From an uncultured Clostridium sp. (lineage in GTDB: Bacteria > Bacillota_A > Clostridia > TANB77 > CAG-508): DNA of 35,301 bases. The DNA lies in assembly GCA_946491915.1 (NCBI GenBank), contig CAMLYR010000008.1, positions 1-35,301 on the forward strand. The letters run 5' to 3'. Each line of letters opens with the position of its first letter. The stretch's first letter is position 1. The notes under the pieces were generated by a model. The model made no database searches and had not been told where the DNA came from. It saw nothing but the letters and a program-made list of their open reading frames with translations. This document shows, one piece after another, positions 8,106-15,873 of this stretch. A program made the position numbers and the translations under genes.

Positions 8106-8825
8106 TTATTTTGTTGATATATGTATATTTTCAATTTCTGCGTGTAATTCTCTAGAAATAATATTTTGTATCTGTGCGACTTCTTCTTGTTGTAATTGTT
8201 CTACTCCAATAATGACACTAATACTATCTCCATTCACAAAAACAATATTATTGGTAAATCCTTTTGTACTAATTAAATTTTCACATATCATAATACTGTT
8301 TTTCGTATCATTTATTTTTTTGATTTCTTCTGTTGCACTTTGTTTTTGTGTTTCTAAGCTATTACTACTATTTAGTACTTTTTCATAACTTTCTATCATC
8401 TGTGAATACATGGTATCTCTTTCTAATTTTGACTTTGTAAAATATTCATCTGTTGTGATTGTTGCACTTGTTTGTGTTACTGTGTTATTTCCTGTTGTGT
8501 TAGTGCCTTGTGTCACATTTCCATTTGTTTCTTGAGTTGTATCTCCGTTTGCTTCTTCAGTTGATTTTTCGTTTGTGTTACTAGTATTTTCGGTTGTATC
8601 TTTTGCTACTTGATTTTCACTAACTGCTTCACTATTCACCAATGTAGCATCTCCAATATCAGCAATTTGCATATCATCATTTGCTTCCATTTCCATAGCC
8701 GTCTGAGCTGATACTTGTTCTGCTGTATTAGTCGTATAATTTAAATATCCAGCAGTCACTAACATTAAGGCAATTACATAAATAATTACTTGATTTTTCT
8801 TTAATAAGCCTTTCATTATTTTCAT
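8106..8825 (-). CDS. spoIIIAH: Stage III sporulation protein AH
   Basis: Mother-cell component of the SpoIIIA-SpoIIQ complex across the two membranes around the forespore; it binds forespore SpoIIQ and belongs to the YscJ/FliF-like ring family. The 239 residues show a basic N-terminus, one membrane segment (about 13-29, VIIYVIALMLVTAGYL), and a long Ser/Thr/Asn/Glu-rich linker (about 60-122). The C-terminal ring-building domain contains CENLISTKGFTNNIVFVNGD and ends ELHAEIENIHIS. The linker is longer and lower in complexity than in B. subtilis. The ATG follows AAGGAAGG. It is the last gene of the operon and ends at a bidirectional terminator. Confidence 0.95.
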   Translation of the reverse strand: MKIMKGLLKKNQVIIYVIALMLVTAGYLNYTTNTAEQVSAQTAMEMEANDDMQIADIGDATLVNSEAVSENQVAKDTTENTSNTNEKSTEEANGDTTQETNGNVTQGTNTTGNNTVTQTSATITTDEYFTKSKLERDTMYSQMIESYEKVLNSSNSLETQKQSATEEIKKINDTKNSIMICENLISTKGFTNNIVFVNGDSISVIIGVEQLQQEEVAQIQNIISRELHAEIENIHISTK

Positions 8826-8868
8826 AGTTTTACCTTCCTTTCATTTTTTCTGTCATTTTGACACGTCC

Positions 8869-9489
8869 CTAATGTTCCATTTCAAAGACTTGTATTTTAT
8901 GAGTTGCTAGTCCTGTTACGGCTTCTACTGCTTGGATAATGCTGGTTTTTACTTCTGCACTTCCTGCACCTTTTGCTGTAATAATCGCGCCTTCTATTTG
9001 GGGTTCTACTACTTTTTGTGTAATGACTGTTTTTTCTCCATCACTTTCTTCATAAATAATTTCTTTTTGTGAATCGGTTTTTTCTATTTTTCTTGTTCCT
9101 CCTGATGTATCTGTTTCTTCTGTATTACTGGTTTTTGTATTTTGATTATACATAGGTATAATTTCATTTGATTCTGAATAATTGATAAATACCTTTACTT
9201 CTCCAACTCCTTGAATTTTTGATAAGATTTCTTCTAATTTTATTTCTAATTCACTCGTAGTATTACTTGATACTTCTATTGAAGATGTATTCGTATTGGC
9301 TAATTGTTTTGAGGTGTCATTTTGTATTTCCTTATTACTTTTATTTTTGTCTCCATTCCATATAATATTTATCATAATAATCGTTACAATTAATATGACT
9401 ACAAAAAATATTAAATTTTCTATCTTCTTTTTATTGTTTTTATTTCCTTCTTCTGGATTAATCAACCCTTTTAATTTATCTTTAAACAT
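8869..9489 (-). CDS. spoIIIAG: Stage III sporulation protein AG
   Basis: Forms the large oligomeric ring of the feeding channel in the mother-cell membrane during engulfment. The 206 residues have a cytoplasmic tail rich in Lys/Asn, a membrane segment at about 26-44, a Ser/Thr-rich linker, and a ring-building domain: LEEILSKIQGVGEVKVFINYSE, an insertion (about 115-155, Thr/Asp/Glu-rich), then GAIITAKGAGSAEVKTSIIQAVEAVTGL, both hallmarks of SpoIIIAG. The gene overlaps the end of spoIIIAF by 19 nt, suggesting coupled translation. Its TAG stop runs directly into GGGACGTGTCAAAATGACA, one of the GGGAC-containing elements in this window. Confidence 0.96.
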   Translation of the reverse strand: MFKDKLKGLINPEEGNKNNKKKIENLIFFVVILIVTIIMINIIWNGDKNKSNKEIQNDTSKQLANTNTSSIEVSSNTTSELEIKLEEILSKIQGVGEVKVFINYSESNEIIPMYNQNTKTSNTEETDTSGGTRKIEKTDSQKEIIYEESDGEKTVITQKVVEPQIEGAIITAKGAGSAEVKTSIIQAVEAVTGLATHKIQVFEMEH

Positions 9490-10127
9490 CTTTCCTCAAC
9501 TCCATATTCTTCTTTTAAGAATTTTTTTATCTTTTGAATATCACTATTATTTATATTTTGTTTATTTTCTTCTTGTTCCTCCTCTGTTTTATTGATTTTT
9601 CCGATTGTGGTATTTACTGTTTTTATTTTTTGTATTTCTTCCACCAATTTATCTTCAATAGTTTCTGTTTGTTCTGTTTCTTTTTCTTGTTGGTCGTTTT
9701 CCTGTTGTTCATTTTTTTCAACTGTTAAAACGATTTGTTCTATATAATTTTCTTCATTTTCACTAGATAATGTTGCATACACATTACAAGTTGTCACCTG
9801 ATATCCTAATTTTTCTACTTTTCGTGTTATATCCTTTTCTAATTCTCTTATATAAATTTCTTCTATTTGACTATCTACAGAATTCTGTTCTTCTTGTGTT
9901 TGATTGGTTGTATAATCACCAATATATTCATTCATATCATAAGAACTGACATCTAATATATCTTTATTTTTTATAAATGGTGACACAATATTAAAGATAA
10001 TATATAAGCCAAACACCATTCTGACATATTTTTTTGTTTTATTATTTGGTAATAGCATTTCTAAAATAGATATAACAATAATGGCCAGTCCTAAACTTTT
10101 TGCCCAACTACTTAAAAACTCTATCAT
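9471..10127 (-). CDS. spoIIIAF: Stage III sporulation protein AF
   Basis: Membrane component of the SpoIIIA channel with a cytosolic ring-building-like domain. The 218 residues show two N-terminal membrane segments (about 10-26 and 34-52, with KTKKYVRMVFGLYIIFNI between and through them). A long polar region follows, with a central Glu/Gln-rich insertion (about 138-160) and the C-terminal IKKFLKEEYGVEERCLKI typical of SpoIIIAF. The ATG follows AGGGGAAG. It lies 8 nt after spoIIIAE and overlaps spoIIIAG. The low-complexity Glu/Gln insertion makes it longer than some homologues. Confidence 0.92.
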   Translation of the reverse strand: MIEFLSSWAKSLGLAIIVISILEMLLPNNKTKKYVRMVFGLYIIFNIVSPFIKNKDILDVSSYDMNEYIGDYTTNQTQEEQNSVDSQIEEIYIRELEKDITRKVEKLGYQVTTCNVYATLSSENEENYIEQIVLTVEKNEQQENDQQEKETEQTETIEDKLVEEIQKIKTVNTTIGKINKTEEEQEENKQNINNSDIQKIKKFLKEEYGVEERCLKIN

Positions 10128-10135
10128 AACTTCCC

Positions 10136-11287
10136 CTATCTATACATCATTCCTGTATTGGATACCTTAACCACTAAAGCTGTGCCAACAATCAACATAA
10201 CCGATACGGAACACAAAATTGCCAGAAAGATTTTATATACATCTCCTATTTGGTCTAATAAACTGGTTATATTTTTATCTGCAATTGGTTCACAAATTGC
10301 CGACATGCACTTATAAGCAATTGTAAAGATTCCTAATTTTAAGATTGGTATGATGCAAATTCCTATAACAATGATGATTCCAATTACCCCTACTGCATTT
10401 TTTAAAATGATTCCACAACCTAAGACAGTATCTACGGCATCACCTAGAATTTTTCCTACTACTGGTATTGCTGAACTAACAACTGCTTTTGTTGTTTTAG
10501 CAGTAATGCCATCTACACTACTAGAAAGTGTCCCCTCTAAAGAAATAACTGCTACAAAAATGGTAAGAACAATTCCAAAAAACCACACCACTCCTGATTT
10601 TAAGAATTGTGATAGTTTGCCTATTTGCACATTATCTGAAATTTTGGATATCACAATCAAACTTGTAAAAATTAATACGATTGGAATAATCAAAGTTTGT
10701 ATAATGTTTCCTATAAAATTGATTAAAAATAATATAATAGGCTCTAATACACCACTTGTTGTAATACTTCCTGTATATATCATGAGTGAAATTAATAATG
10801 GAATGAGTATATTCATAAACCCAATTGCATTATTACAGGTATCTTTTACAACTTGTACAATATCTGAAAAATTCATCATAACAATCGTAACAATTAATAT
10901 GTATTGAACATAGTAAATCAATTTTGAGATGGTATCATTTTCTAAGCTTTCACTGACAGATTTTAAGATACTATGTATCACCACAATCGCTAATATACTT
11001 CCTAATACGGTTAATCCATCTACAAGCTCTCCTCCTAATAAACTAAGTACCTTTTTCCATAATGTTTGGTTATCCACTTCTCCTTTTATTGCATTTTCAA
11101 GAATTTGATTTATATCGATATCTTCAAAAAATTCACCTGAATATTCATCTGCTTGTTCGATAAATTCATTAATTCCAAATTCTTCTTGTTGTTCTTTTAA
11201 AGTTTCTTCTTCATTTGCAATTGATGTTGGCATGATAAGATTTATAAGAAAAATGACAGATATCAAACTATATATAAATTTTTTCAC
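10136..11287 (-). CDS. spoIIIAE: Stage III sporulation protein AE (GTG start)
   Basis: Polytopic membrane protein thought to form part of the SpoIIIA transport apparatus. The 383 residues begin with a signal-like segment (FIYSLISVIFLINLIMPTSIA), then a polar Glu-rich stretch and about seven membrane segments. Family features include the strongly conserved stretch GVLEPIILFLINFIGN and TAKTTKAVVSSAIPVVGKILGDAVDTVLGC. The start is GTG four nt after AAGGAGG; no ATG is better placed. It is followed within 8 nt by spoIIIAF. Upstream, a 161-nt gap to spoIIIAD holds a palindromic element. Confidence 0.96.
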   Translation of the reverse strand: MKKFIYSLISVIFLINLIMPTSIANEEETLKEQQEEFGINEFIEQADEYSGEFFEDIDINQILENAIKGEVDNQTLWKKVLSLLGGELVDGLTVLGSILAIVVIHSILKSVSESLENDTISKLIYYVQYILIVTIVMMNFSDIVQVVKDTCNNAIGFMNILIPLLISLMIYTGSITTSGVLEPIILFLINFIGNIIQTLIIPIVLIFTSLIVISKISDNVQIGKLSQFLKSGVVWFFGIVLTIFVAVISLEGTLSSSVDGITAKTTKAVVSSAIPVVGKILGDAVDTVLGCGIILKNAVGVIGIIIVIGICIIPILKLGIFTIAYKCMSAICEPIADKNITSLLDQIGDVYKIFLAILCSVSVMLIVGTALVVKVSNTGMMYR

Positions 11288-11299
11288 TTTGCCTCCTTA

Positions 11300-11326
11300 G
11301 AACTTTAGGGACAGTCTTAAAAGTTC
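11300..11326. repeat. Palindromic intercistronic element, copy 1 (spoIIIAD/AE gap)
   Basis: 27 nt with arms GAACTTT and AAAGTTC around a core containing AGGGACAGTCT. It lies just upstream of the spoIIIAE ribosome binding site. Related elements with the same arms are at 11852-11878 and 11901-11926. Confidence 0.7.
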
Positions 11327-11448
11327 ATTTTTCTATTCATAAAACATAATAAATTTTAATTATTTATATAAAAAGTAAAACTCATAAACTTTTAGGTTAC
11401 AATTTTACACTGAACTGTAATACTTTTAGAATGATTTTCAAAATTCAT

Positions 11449-11835
11449 CTAAGGCAAAATTTGCAATATGATTTCTAGCAAACTAGATATGATAGGTATG
11501 GACATAGAAATGATGATAATTTTACTTCCTAACTCTATTTTACTCGCAATGGCTCCTTCCCCCGAATCTTTACATATACTCACTGCAAATTCTGAAAGAA
11601 AGGCAATTCCTGTTATTTTAATTAGCAAAGATAAAAATTGACTATTGATATTGGCCTTTCCTGCTATTGATTGTATTAAATTCACAATTCCTGTTAATTG
11701 GTCTGTTAATAGAAGTAATATGAGTGCTCCTGTTAGTAAACTAATATATATGGCAAATTCTGGCTTGTACTGTTTTAGCAATATGATGATAATCAATGCA
11801 ATTAATCCAATTCCTATAATTCTAATAATTTCCAT
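11449..11835 (-). CDS. spoIIIAD: Stage III sporulation protein AD
   Basis: Small polytopic membrane protein of the SpoIIIA complex, required with SpoIIIAC for channel activity. The 128 residues have about four membrane segments (near 5-20, 27-45, 67-82 and 101-125). SpoIIIAC/AD family wording is visible: LSLLIKITGIAFLSEFAVSI followed by CKDSGEGAIASKIELGSKI. The ATG follows an AAAGGA site. It lies between spoIIIAC and spoIIIAE, with unusually wide gaps on both sides that contain palindromic elements. Confidence 0.96.
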   Translation of the reverse strand: MEIIRIIGIGLIALIIIILLKQYKPEFAIYISLLTGALILLLLTDQLTGIVNLIQSIAGKANINSQFLSLLIKITGIAFLSEFAVSICKDSGEGAIASKIELGSKIIIISMSIPIISSLLEIILQILP

Positions 11836-11851
11836 CCATCTATCCTTTTTT

Positions 11852-11878
11852 GAACTTTGGAAATATTTCTAAAAGTTC
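11852..11878. repeat. Palindromic intercistronic element, copy 2 (spoIIIAC/AD gap)
   Basis: 27 nt with arms GAACTTT and AAAGTTC and an extra inner pair GAAAT/ATTTC. It sits about 16 nt upstream of the spoIIIAD start. It has the same arms as copies 1 and 3 but a different core. Confidence 0.65.
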
Positions 11879-11900
11879 ACTATTTCTTTAAATTATTTAC

Positions 11901-11926
11901 GAACTTTAAGGACTACCCTAAAGTTC
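11901..11926. repeat. Palindromic intercistronic element, copy 3 (after the spoIIIAC stop)
   Basis: 26 nt with arms GAACTTT and AAAGTTC and core AAGGACTACCCT. It starts two nt after the spoIIIAC stop codon and is 22 nt from copy 2. Confidence 0.68.
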
Positions 11927-11928
11927 AT

Positions 11929-12123
11929 TTACAGATCAAATATGGTTCTGACTGTATCGAATAAATCACTAATTTCTCTTATGACCATGGTCAAAACAAT
12001 AATTAATCCTGCTAAAGTTGTCATCATTGCTTGGTCTTCTCTCCCTGCTCTTACCAGTACTTGATGTAATACAGCAACCAATATTCCTATCGCTGCTATC
12101 CTAAATAATAAATTGATATCCAT
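11929..12123 (-). CDS. spoIIIAC: Stage III sporulation protein AC
   Basis: A 64-residue membrane protein of the SpoIIIA channel with two hydrophobic segments (about 5-23 and 34-50) separated by a charged loop. The loop RAGREDQAMMTTLAGLI is the conserved signature of the SpoIIIAC family. The normal length is 60-70 residues, so the gene is complete. The ATG has an AAAGGA site about 14 nt upstream, which is rather far. It is preceded by an 83-nt gap with an inverted repeat and followed at once by a palindromic element. Confidence 0.96.
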   Translation of the reverse strand: MDINLLFRIAAIGILVAVLHQVLVRAGREDQAMMTTLAGLIIVLTMVIREISDLFDTVRTIFDL

Positions 12124-12146
12124 ATGTTTTATCTCATTCCTTTCCC

Positions 12147-12201
12147 AAAGCTTACATCTAGCTAAAAAAAATCAGATGATTCTGTTTATGTTTTAAGCTT
12201 T
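12147..12201. repeat. Inverted repeat in the spoIIIAB/AC gap
   Basis: Arms AAAGCTTA (12147-12154) and TAAGCTTT (12194-12201) enclose a second pair CATCT/AGATG (12155-12159, 12174-12178). Together they could fold into a two-part stem in the spoIIIA mRNA. No T-run follows on the minus strand. Confidence 0.55.
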
Positions 12202-12206
12202 CTCTC

Positions 12207-12716
12207 TTAAATTAAAATAATGACAATTGCTAGTCCTATTGTTGTTCCAAGCTTACGATACAATTTTTCATTTTTGTTTTTTTCTTGCTGGGCTTCTTTA
12301 ATTTGTTTTTCTAAAAAATTTTCTGTAATCTCTATTTGGCTAATTTGTCCTTCTACATCTGTTTGTCCTAACATTTTGGAAAGCATTAACATTACATGTA
12401 AGTCTTCATTTGTAAGGTTTGTTTCACTTGTCTGTACGGCTTTCTCCCAAGCTTCTCCTGCACTAAAATCTTTCATATTTTTTTCAGCTTTTTCAAAGAT
12501 TTGTCCTATATTTTCCTTTGTGTTACTTGCAATTTCTCTAAATATTTCTGGAATGGGTTCATATGTAAATCTAATTTTTGATTTAAAAATGTTTAAAATA
12601 TTTTTCATTTCTTCTAATTCTTCTAATCGATAGGAATATTTTTTGGCTATACATCTTCCAATGTAACTGGATCCAATAAATACGAATAACAACATAAAAC
12701 ACTTAATTATCTGCAT
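12207..12716 (-). CDS. spoIIIAB: Stage III sporulation protein AB
   Basis: SpoIIIAB resembles the type II secretion GspF cytoplasmic domain and works with the SpoIIIAA ATPase. The 169 residues show an N-terminal membrane segment (about 3-18), then a helical cytoplasmic domain with SYRLEELEEMKNILNIFKSKIRFTYEPIPEIF, a SpoIIIAB signature, and a C-terminal hydrophobic tail (TTIGLAIVIILI). A GTG three codons upstream (12723-12725) is also possible, but the ATG at 12714-12716 has a better-spaced AAGGTG and gives the usual start of the family. It follows spoIIIAA in the operon, with a gap of about 120 nt. Confidence 0.94.
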   Translation of the reverse strand: MQIIKCFMLLFVFIGSSYIGRCIAKKYSYRLEELEEMKNILNIFKSKIRFTYEPIPEIFREIASNTKENIGQIFEKAEKNMKDFSAGEAWEKAVQTSETNLTNEDLHVMLMLSKMLGQTDVEGQISQIEITENFLEKQIKEAQQEKNKNEKLYRKLGTTIGLAIVIILI

Positions 12717-12837
12717 ATCATACACCTTGTCCTTTTATTTTAATATATTTTTCTTTATATTATATGCATGTACTTTTTCTTCTAGAACAATAGCTGGATT
12801 TTTTTAATATTTTCTCTGTTTTTAACATTTTGTATGG

Positions 12838-13707
12838 CTATATAAAAATAATTTTTTCAATGATTTTTTTATCAATTAATTTTTTGATATATGGATTGCT
12901 ATGCACATCTTCTATGGTTTTTCCATGCATCGTAAATATTCCTTTGACACCAGATAACATCGCTTCTTCGATTGCTTGTATATCTTCATTTCCCCCAATT
13001 TCATCACAAGCAATAATTTCTGGTGCCATTGTCCTAATTAATATTTTAATTCCTTTTGCCTTTGATACATTATCAATAATATCTGTTCGAATCCCAACAT
13101 CATTTTGTGGAATGCCCCTATACATAGCCGCAATTTCTCCTCTTTCATCAACCACTCCACAAGTTTTTCCCTTAAAATTTATCCTATTAATTCCATTACT
13201 CAAATTTCTAATTAGATCTCTCAGAATGGTAGTTTTTCCTTTTCCTGGTGGTGAAACAATTAATGTATTAAATATATTTTGATTTTTCGTATCAATGACT
13301 TGTCCGATAATTCGATTACTACAATTTAGAACTTCTCTAGCAATTCTGAAATTCAAACTGGTTATATATTTCATATTGATAATTTCTCCATTTTCTACAA
13401 CAACTGTTCCTGTTATCCCTACTCTATGTCCTCCTCTTATGGTAATATATCCTTCACATAATTGTTTTTTATAAGCATAAATAGAATTTTCACATAATCT
13501 TTCCACAATTTGTAATATCTCATTTTGTGTGATTTTATATTCCACAATTAATTCTTTATCTCTAAGCTTTAAAATTAAAGGTCTATCAATTCTAATTCTA
13601 ATTTCTTGCAATTCGTCTTTTATTTTATTATTGGAAATGATTGTATTATATAAAATATTGGATAAATTCATTGGAAAAAACTTAACAATTTCTAAAAGCT
13701 TTTCCAT
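12838..13707 (-). CDS. spoIIIAA: Stage III sporulation protein AA, secretion-type ATPase
   Basis: Cytoplasmic AAA-type ATPase of the mother cell, related to type II/IV secretion ATPases, thought to energise the SpoIIIA channel. The 289 residues contain GGHRVGITG near residue 95, a Walker A motif PPGKGKTT (G155-T159 region), VDERGEIA, and a Walker B-like IIACDEIGG followed by AMLSGVKGIFTMHG. The chosen ATG at 13707 has AAAGGAAG ten nt upstream; a longer TTG reading to 13737 would place that site inside the gene. It is the first gene of the operon. A sigma-E promoter is expected upstream but I could not fix one. Confidence 0.96.
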   Translation of the reverse strand: MEKLLEIVKFFPMNLSNILYNTIISNNKIKDELQEIRIRIDRPLILKLRDKELIVEYKITQNEILQIVERLCENSIYAYKKQLCEGYITIRGGHRVGITGTVVVENGEIINMKYITSLNFRIAREVLNCSNRIIGQVIDTKNQNIFNTLIVSPPGKGKTTILRDLIRNLSNGINRINFKGKTCGVVDERGEIAAMYRGIPQNDVGIRTDIIDNVSKAKGIKILIRTMAPEIIACDEIGGNEDIQAIEEAMLSGVKGIFTMHGKTIEDVHSNPYIKKLIDKKIIEKIIFI

Positions 13708-13742
13708 TATTACTAATCTTCCTTTCCTTAGGTACAAATTTA

Positions 13743-13763
13743 GTTGAAAAAGAACTTTTCAAC
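13743..13763. repeat. Short inverted repeat upstream of spoIIIAA
   Basis: GTTGAAAA-AGAAC-TTTTCAAC is a perfect 8-bp stem with a 5-nt loop, just upstream of the spoIIIAA ribosome binding site. It may be an mRNA 5' hairpin or an operator; there is no further evidence. Confidence 0.45.
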
Positions 13764-13917
13764 CTTCTTTCCTTTGGTAATACTATATTTAGTTTTTATA
13801 TGACTTTATCATTTTGCCTACAGTCCAATAATATATATATTCTGATATAATCGATTTATTACTATTTTTTAGGTTATATTGTTTAAATTAGATACATGTT
13901 ACTTTTATAAATACAAG

Positions 13918-14004
13918 GACAAATCTCGCTTCGCGAGAACTTTTCTCTACTTTTCTAACTTAACTATATATATTTAAGTTCTCGAAGAAGCGTAAAGATT
14001 TGTC
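13918..14004. repeat. MITE-like imperfect inverted repeat, about 87 bp
   Basis: The left arm begins GACAAATCTCGCTTCGCGAGAA and the right arm ends AAGATTTGTC. The outer GACAAATCT/AGATTTGTC, the inner GCTTC/GAAGC and the CGAGAACTT/AAGTTCTCG segments pair with small bulges. Its first 49 nt recur with 41 identities at 7666-7714. It encodes no protein. It lies in the 484-nt gene-free stretch between spoIIIAA and the anchored-protein gene. Confidence 0.65.
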
Positions 14005-14009
14005 GACGC

Positions 14010-14032
14010 GAAAAATTGCGTAGCAATTTTTC
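14010..14032. terminator. Hairpin after the MITE-like repeat
   Basis: GAAAAATTGC-GTA-GCAATTTTTC is a perfect 10-bp stem with a 3-nt loop and A/T-rich outer arms, so it could terminate in either direction. It adjoins the MITE-like element and may be part of it. Confidence 0.5.
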
Positions 14033-14046
14033 CTATACCACAAAAA

Positions 14047-14083
14047 AAGTAAGACTTCACATGTTAACTTGTAAGTCTTACTT
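14047..14083 (-). terminator. Terminator downstream of the anchored-protein gene
   Basis: Perfect 11-bp arms AAGTAAGACTT (14047-14057) and AAGTCTTACTT (14073-14083) are followed on the minus strand by a T7 run. It ends the yebC/anchored-protein unit. Confidence 0.85.
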
Positions 14084-14188
14084 CTCTATCTTTTTAAATT
14101 CTATCTATTAAACTGATTATCCTGTCTCTTTTGTTTAATTTTTGAATACTCTGACTTGTCTCTACATTTTTAATCTTAATCATTTTAA

Positions 14189-14217
14189 GGGATTTTTGAG
14201 TCCGTCCCCAAAATCCC
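14189..14217. repeat. GGGAC-core hairpin, copy A
   Basis: Arms GGGATTTT and AAAATCCC flank a loop that on the minus strand contains GGGGACGGACTCA (14197-14209). The same 13-mer, inside different arms, is at 26095-26107. This copy begins four nt after the stop codon of the 14222-15862 gene. Confidence 0.75.
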
Positions 14218-14221
14218 GATT

Positions 14222-15862
14222 TTAACGTTTGTTAATAACTGCTCTATAAATGAGTCCTGTATTACTATCTTTTTCAAATTCTACTCTATATGCATCATCT
14301 ACATTGATACTACTTTTTAAGAAGGTTATATTTTGTTCTGTTACTTCATATTCTTCACCATCAAAATTAATTTCTTCTATTTGGTTATTTCCTTCTGTTT
14401 CATTATTATTTTGAATGGTTGTTAATAATCCTTTAACAGTTGCTCCTTTTGTATTTGTACTTTGATATAATTCAAATTTTGCATTAAATGTATTAACTGC
14501 TTGTTCATCTATTTCTGTACTTGCTTGATTTGCTTGTAAAAATGCTGGTATCAAATATTGAATTGGATTTTCATCTTCTGATACCCCTAATTCTTCCATT
14601 TTTACTTGATTTACTTCCACTATCCTTTGTTGTATAGCATTCATTAGATTTGTAACATATTCCTTATCTTGGTCATTTAAGATAACTGCATTTTCTTCTG
14701 TTAAGTCTTCTATTTCCACACCATCCTTAAATTGTACATTGTTTGTTAAGCTATATTTATTATGGCTTGTCACATTTTCTGCTTGTTCCACTATATCAGT
14801 TTCTCCATACATACCTTCTAATGTTAGCTCATATGTTTCAGTTACATTATCTGAATTTAATCCAGAATATTTAGCCGTAAATATAGCACTTGTATCTTGT
14901 TCTGTTGTATTCAAAGACATCGTATAGGTTACTTCTTGGTCATTTCCTACTTTATTGATTGTTAATGTATTTCCTGCCATTCCGATATCCACTCTACTAA
15001 GACTTCCTCCTGTTGCATATACAGTCATTTCTATATTATCACTAATTTCTAAATCATTAACACTTTCTATGATATCATCTATAGAATCCTCATCTAATAG
15101 GATATCCATTCCTACACCTTGTAATATATCATTTAATTTGTACATTGTGTTGGTATCTGTTTTTAACGCATTTAAGATTTGAACCAATCCATTTTTGAAT
15201 TCTTCACCTGTTAATGTTAGTTTATATCCTGTTAAATCGCCTTCTGTTAATGTAGAAAATTTACTATCATCTAACACATTTAATATATTATCAAAATAGG
15301 TCGTTTTTAAATTTTGTATTTCTTCATTAGAAAACTCTAAATTTTGTAACTTTAATAAATTGTTGATATCTTCTAATCCAGAAATTTCTTCATCATTTTT
15401 GACAGCTACAAAACTACTTCCAATATATTGGGTCTGAATTCCTGTTATATTATTGGTTTTCCTATATGTTAATGGAATATTGACACTATCTGAATAATTG
15501 ATACTAATTTCTTTTTCTGATTTTGAATTATTCGGATTTTCTTTCCCTGTATAAGTAATATTAAAATTGTTTGCCATTTCTAAATCTTCTTCCATATTGG
15601 GAATCGATACTTCAAATGTCATTTCTCCACTATTTTCATAGCTTGTACTGTTCTTTTTTTGGAAATATTGCCTTAACTGATTGCCAATAAATCCATCTTC
15701 GTTTTGCACAATTTGTGACGTATATTTGAAAAATAATTGTTTATTGCTTTTAAACATATCTGTGAAAAAATATAAATATGCAATTATACCTATTAAAAGT
15801 ATAATAATCATCAATATAACAATTATAGTAATTAGCAGTCCTTTACTTTTCTTTTGTTCCAT
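14222..15862 (-). CDS. Membrane-anchored extracytoplasmic protein, unknown
   Basis: The 546 residues begin with a basic tail (MEQKKSKG), one long hydrophobic segment (about 9-34) and then about 510 polar residues rich in Asn, Thr, Glu and Ile. The pattern suggests beta-rich extracytoplasmic domains (for example EMTVYATGGSLSRVDIGM and LTLTGEEFKNGLVQIL). There is no Cys lipobox and no enzyme motif I recognise. The ATG at 15862 has GGAGG five nt upstream; a GTG at 15874 would put that site inside the gene. The site overlaps the region of the yebC stop codon, so translation may be coupled to yebC. A GGGAC-core hairpin and a terminator follow. Function unknown. Confidence 0.8.
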   Translation of the reverse strand: MEQKKSKGLLITIIVILMIIILLIGIIAYLYFFTDMFKSNKQLFFKYTSQIVQNEDGFIGNQLRQYFQKKNSTSYENSGEMTFEVSIPNMEEDLEMANNFNITYTGKENPNNSKSEKEISINYSDSVNIPLTYRKTNNITGIQTQYIGSSFVAVKNDEEISGLEDINNLLKLQNLEFSNEEIQNLKTTYFDNILNVLDDSKFSTLTEGDLTGYKLTLTGEEFKNGLVQILNALKTDTNTMYKLNDILQGVGMDILLDEDSIDDIIESVNDLEISDNIEMTVYATGGSLSRVDIGMAGNTLTINKVGNDQEVTYTMSLNTTEQDTSAIFTAKYSGLNSDNVTETYELTLEGMYGETDIVEQAENVTSHNKYSLTNNVQFKDGVEIEDLTEENAVILNDQDKEYVTNLMNAIQQRIVEVNQVKMEELGVSEDENPIQYLIPAFLQANQASTEIDEQAVNTFNAKFELYQSTNTKGATVKGLLTTIQNNNETEGNNQIEEINFDGEEYEVTEQNITFLKSSINVDDAYRVEFEKDSNTGLIYRAVINKR

Positions 15863-15873
15863 AAAAACCTCCA

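Noticed and set aside
10350..10907. 185-codon open frame on the plus strand over spoIIIAE
   Set aside because: It is the shadow of a well-supported gene, with Ile/Thr-rich content from antisense reading and no ribosome binding site.
12830..13282. 150-codon open frame on the plus strand over spoIIIAA
   Set aside because: It is antisense to conserved ATPase motifs and has no ribosome binding site.
13764..13860. Sigma-E promoter for spoIIIA
   Set aside because: GTCATATA resembles a sigma-E -35 element, but no CATACAAT-like -10 was found at normal spacing, so I did not annotate it.
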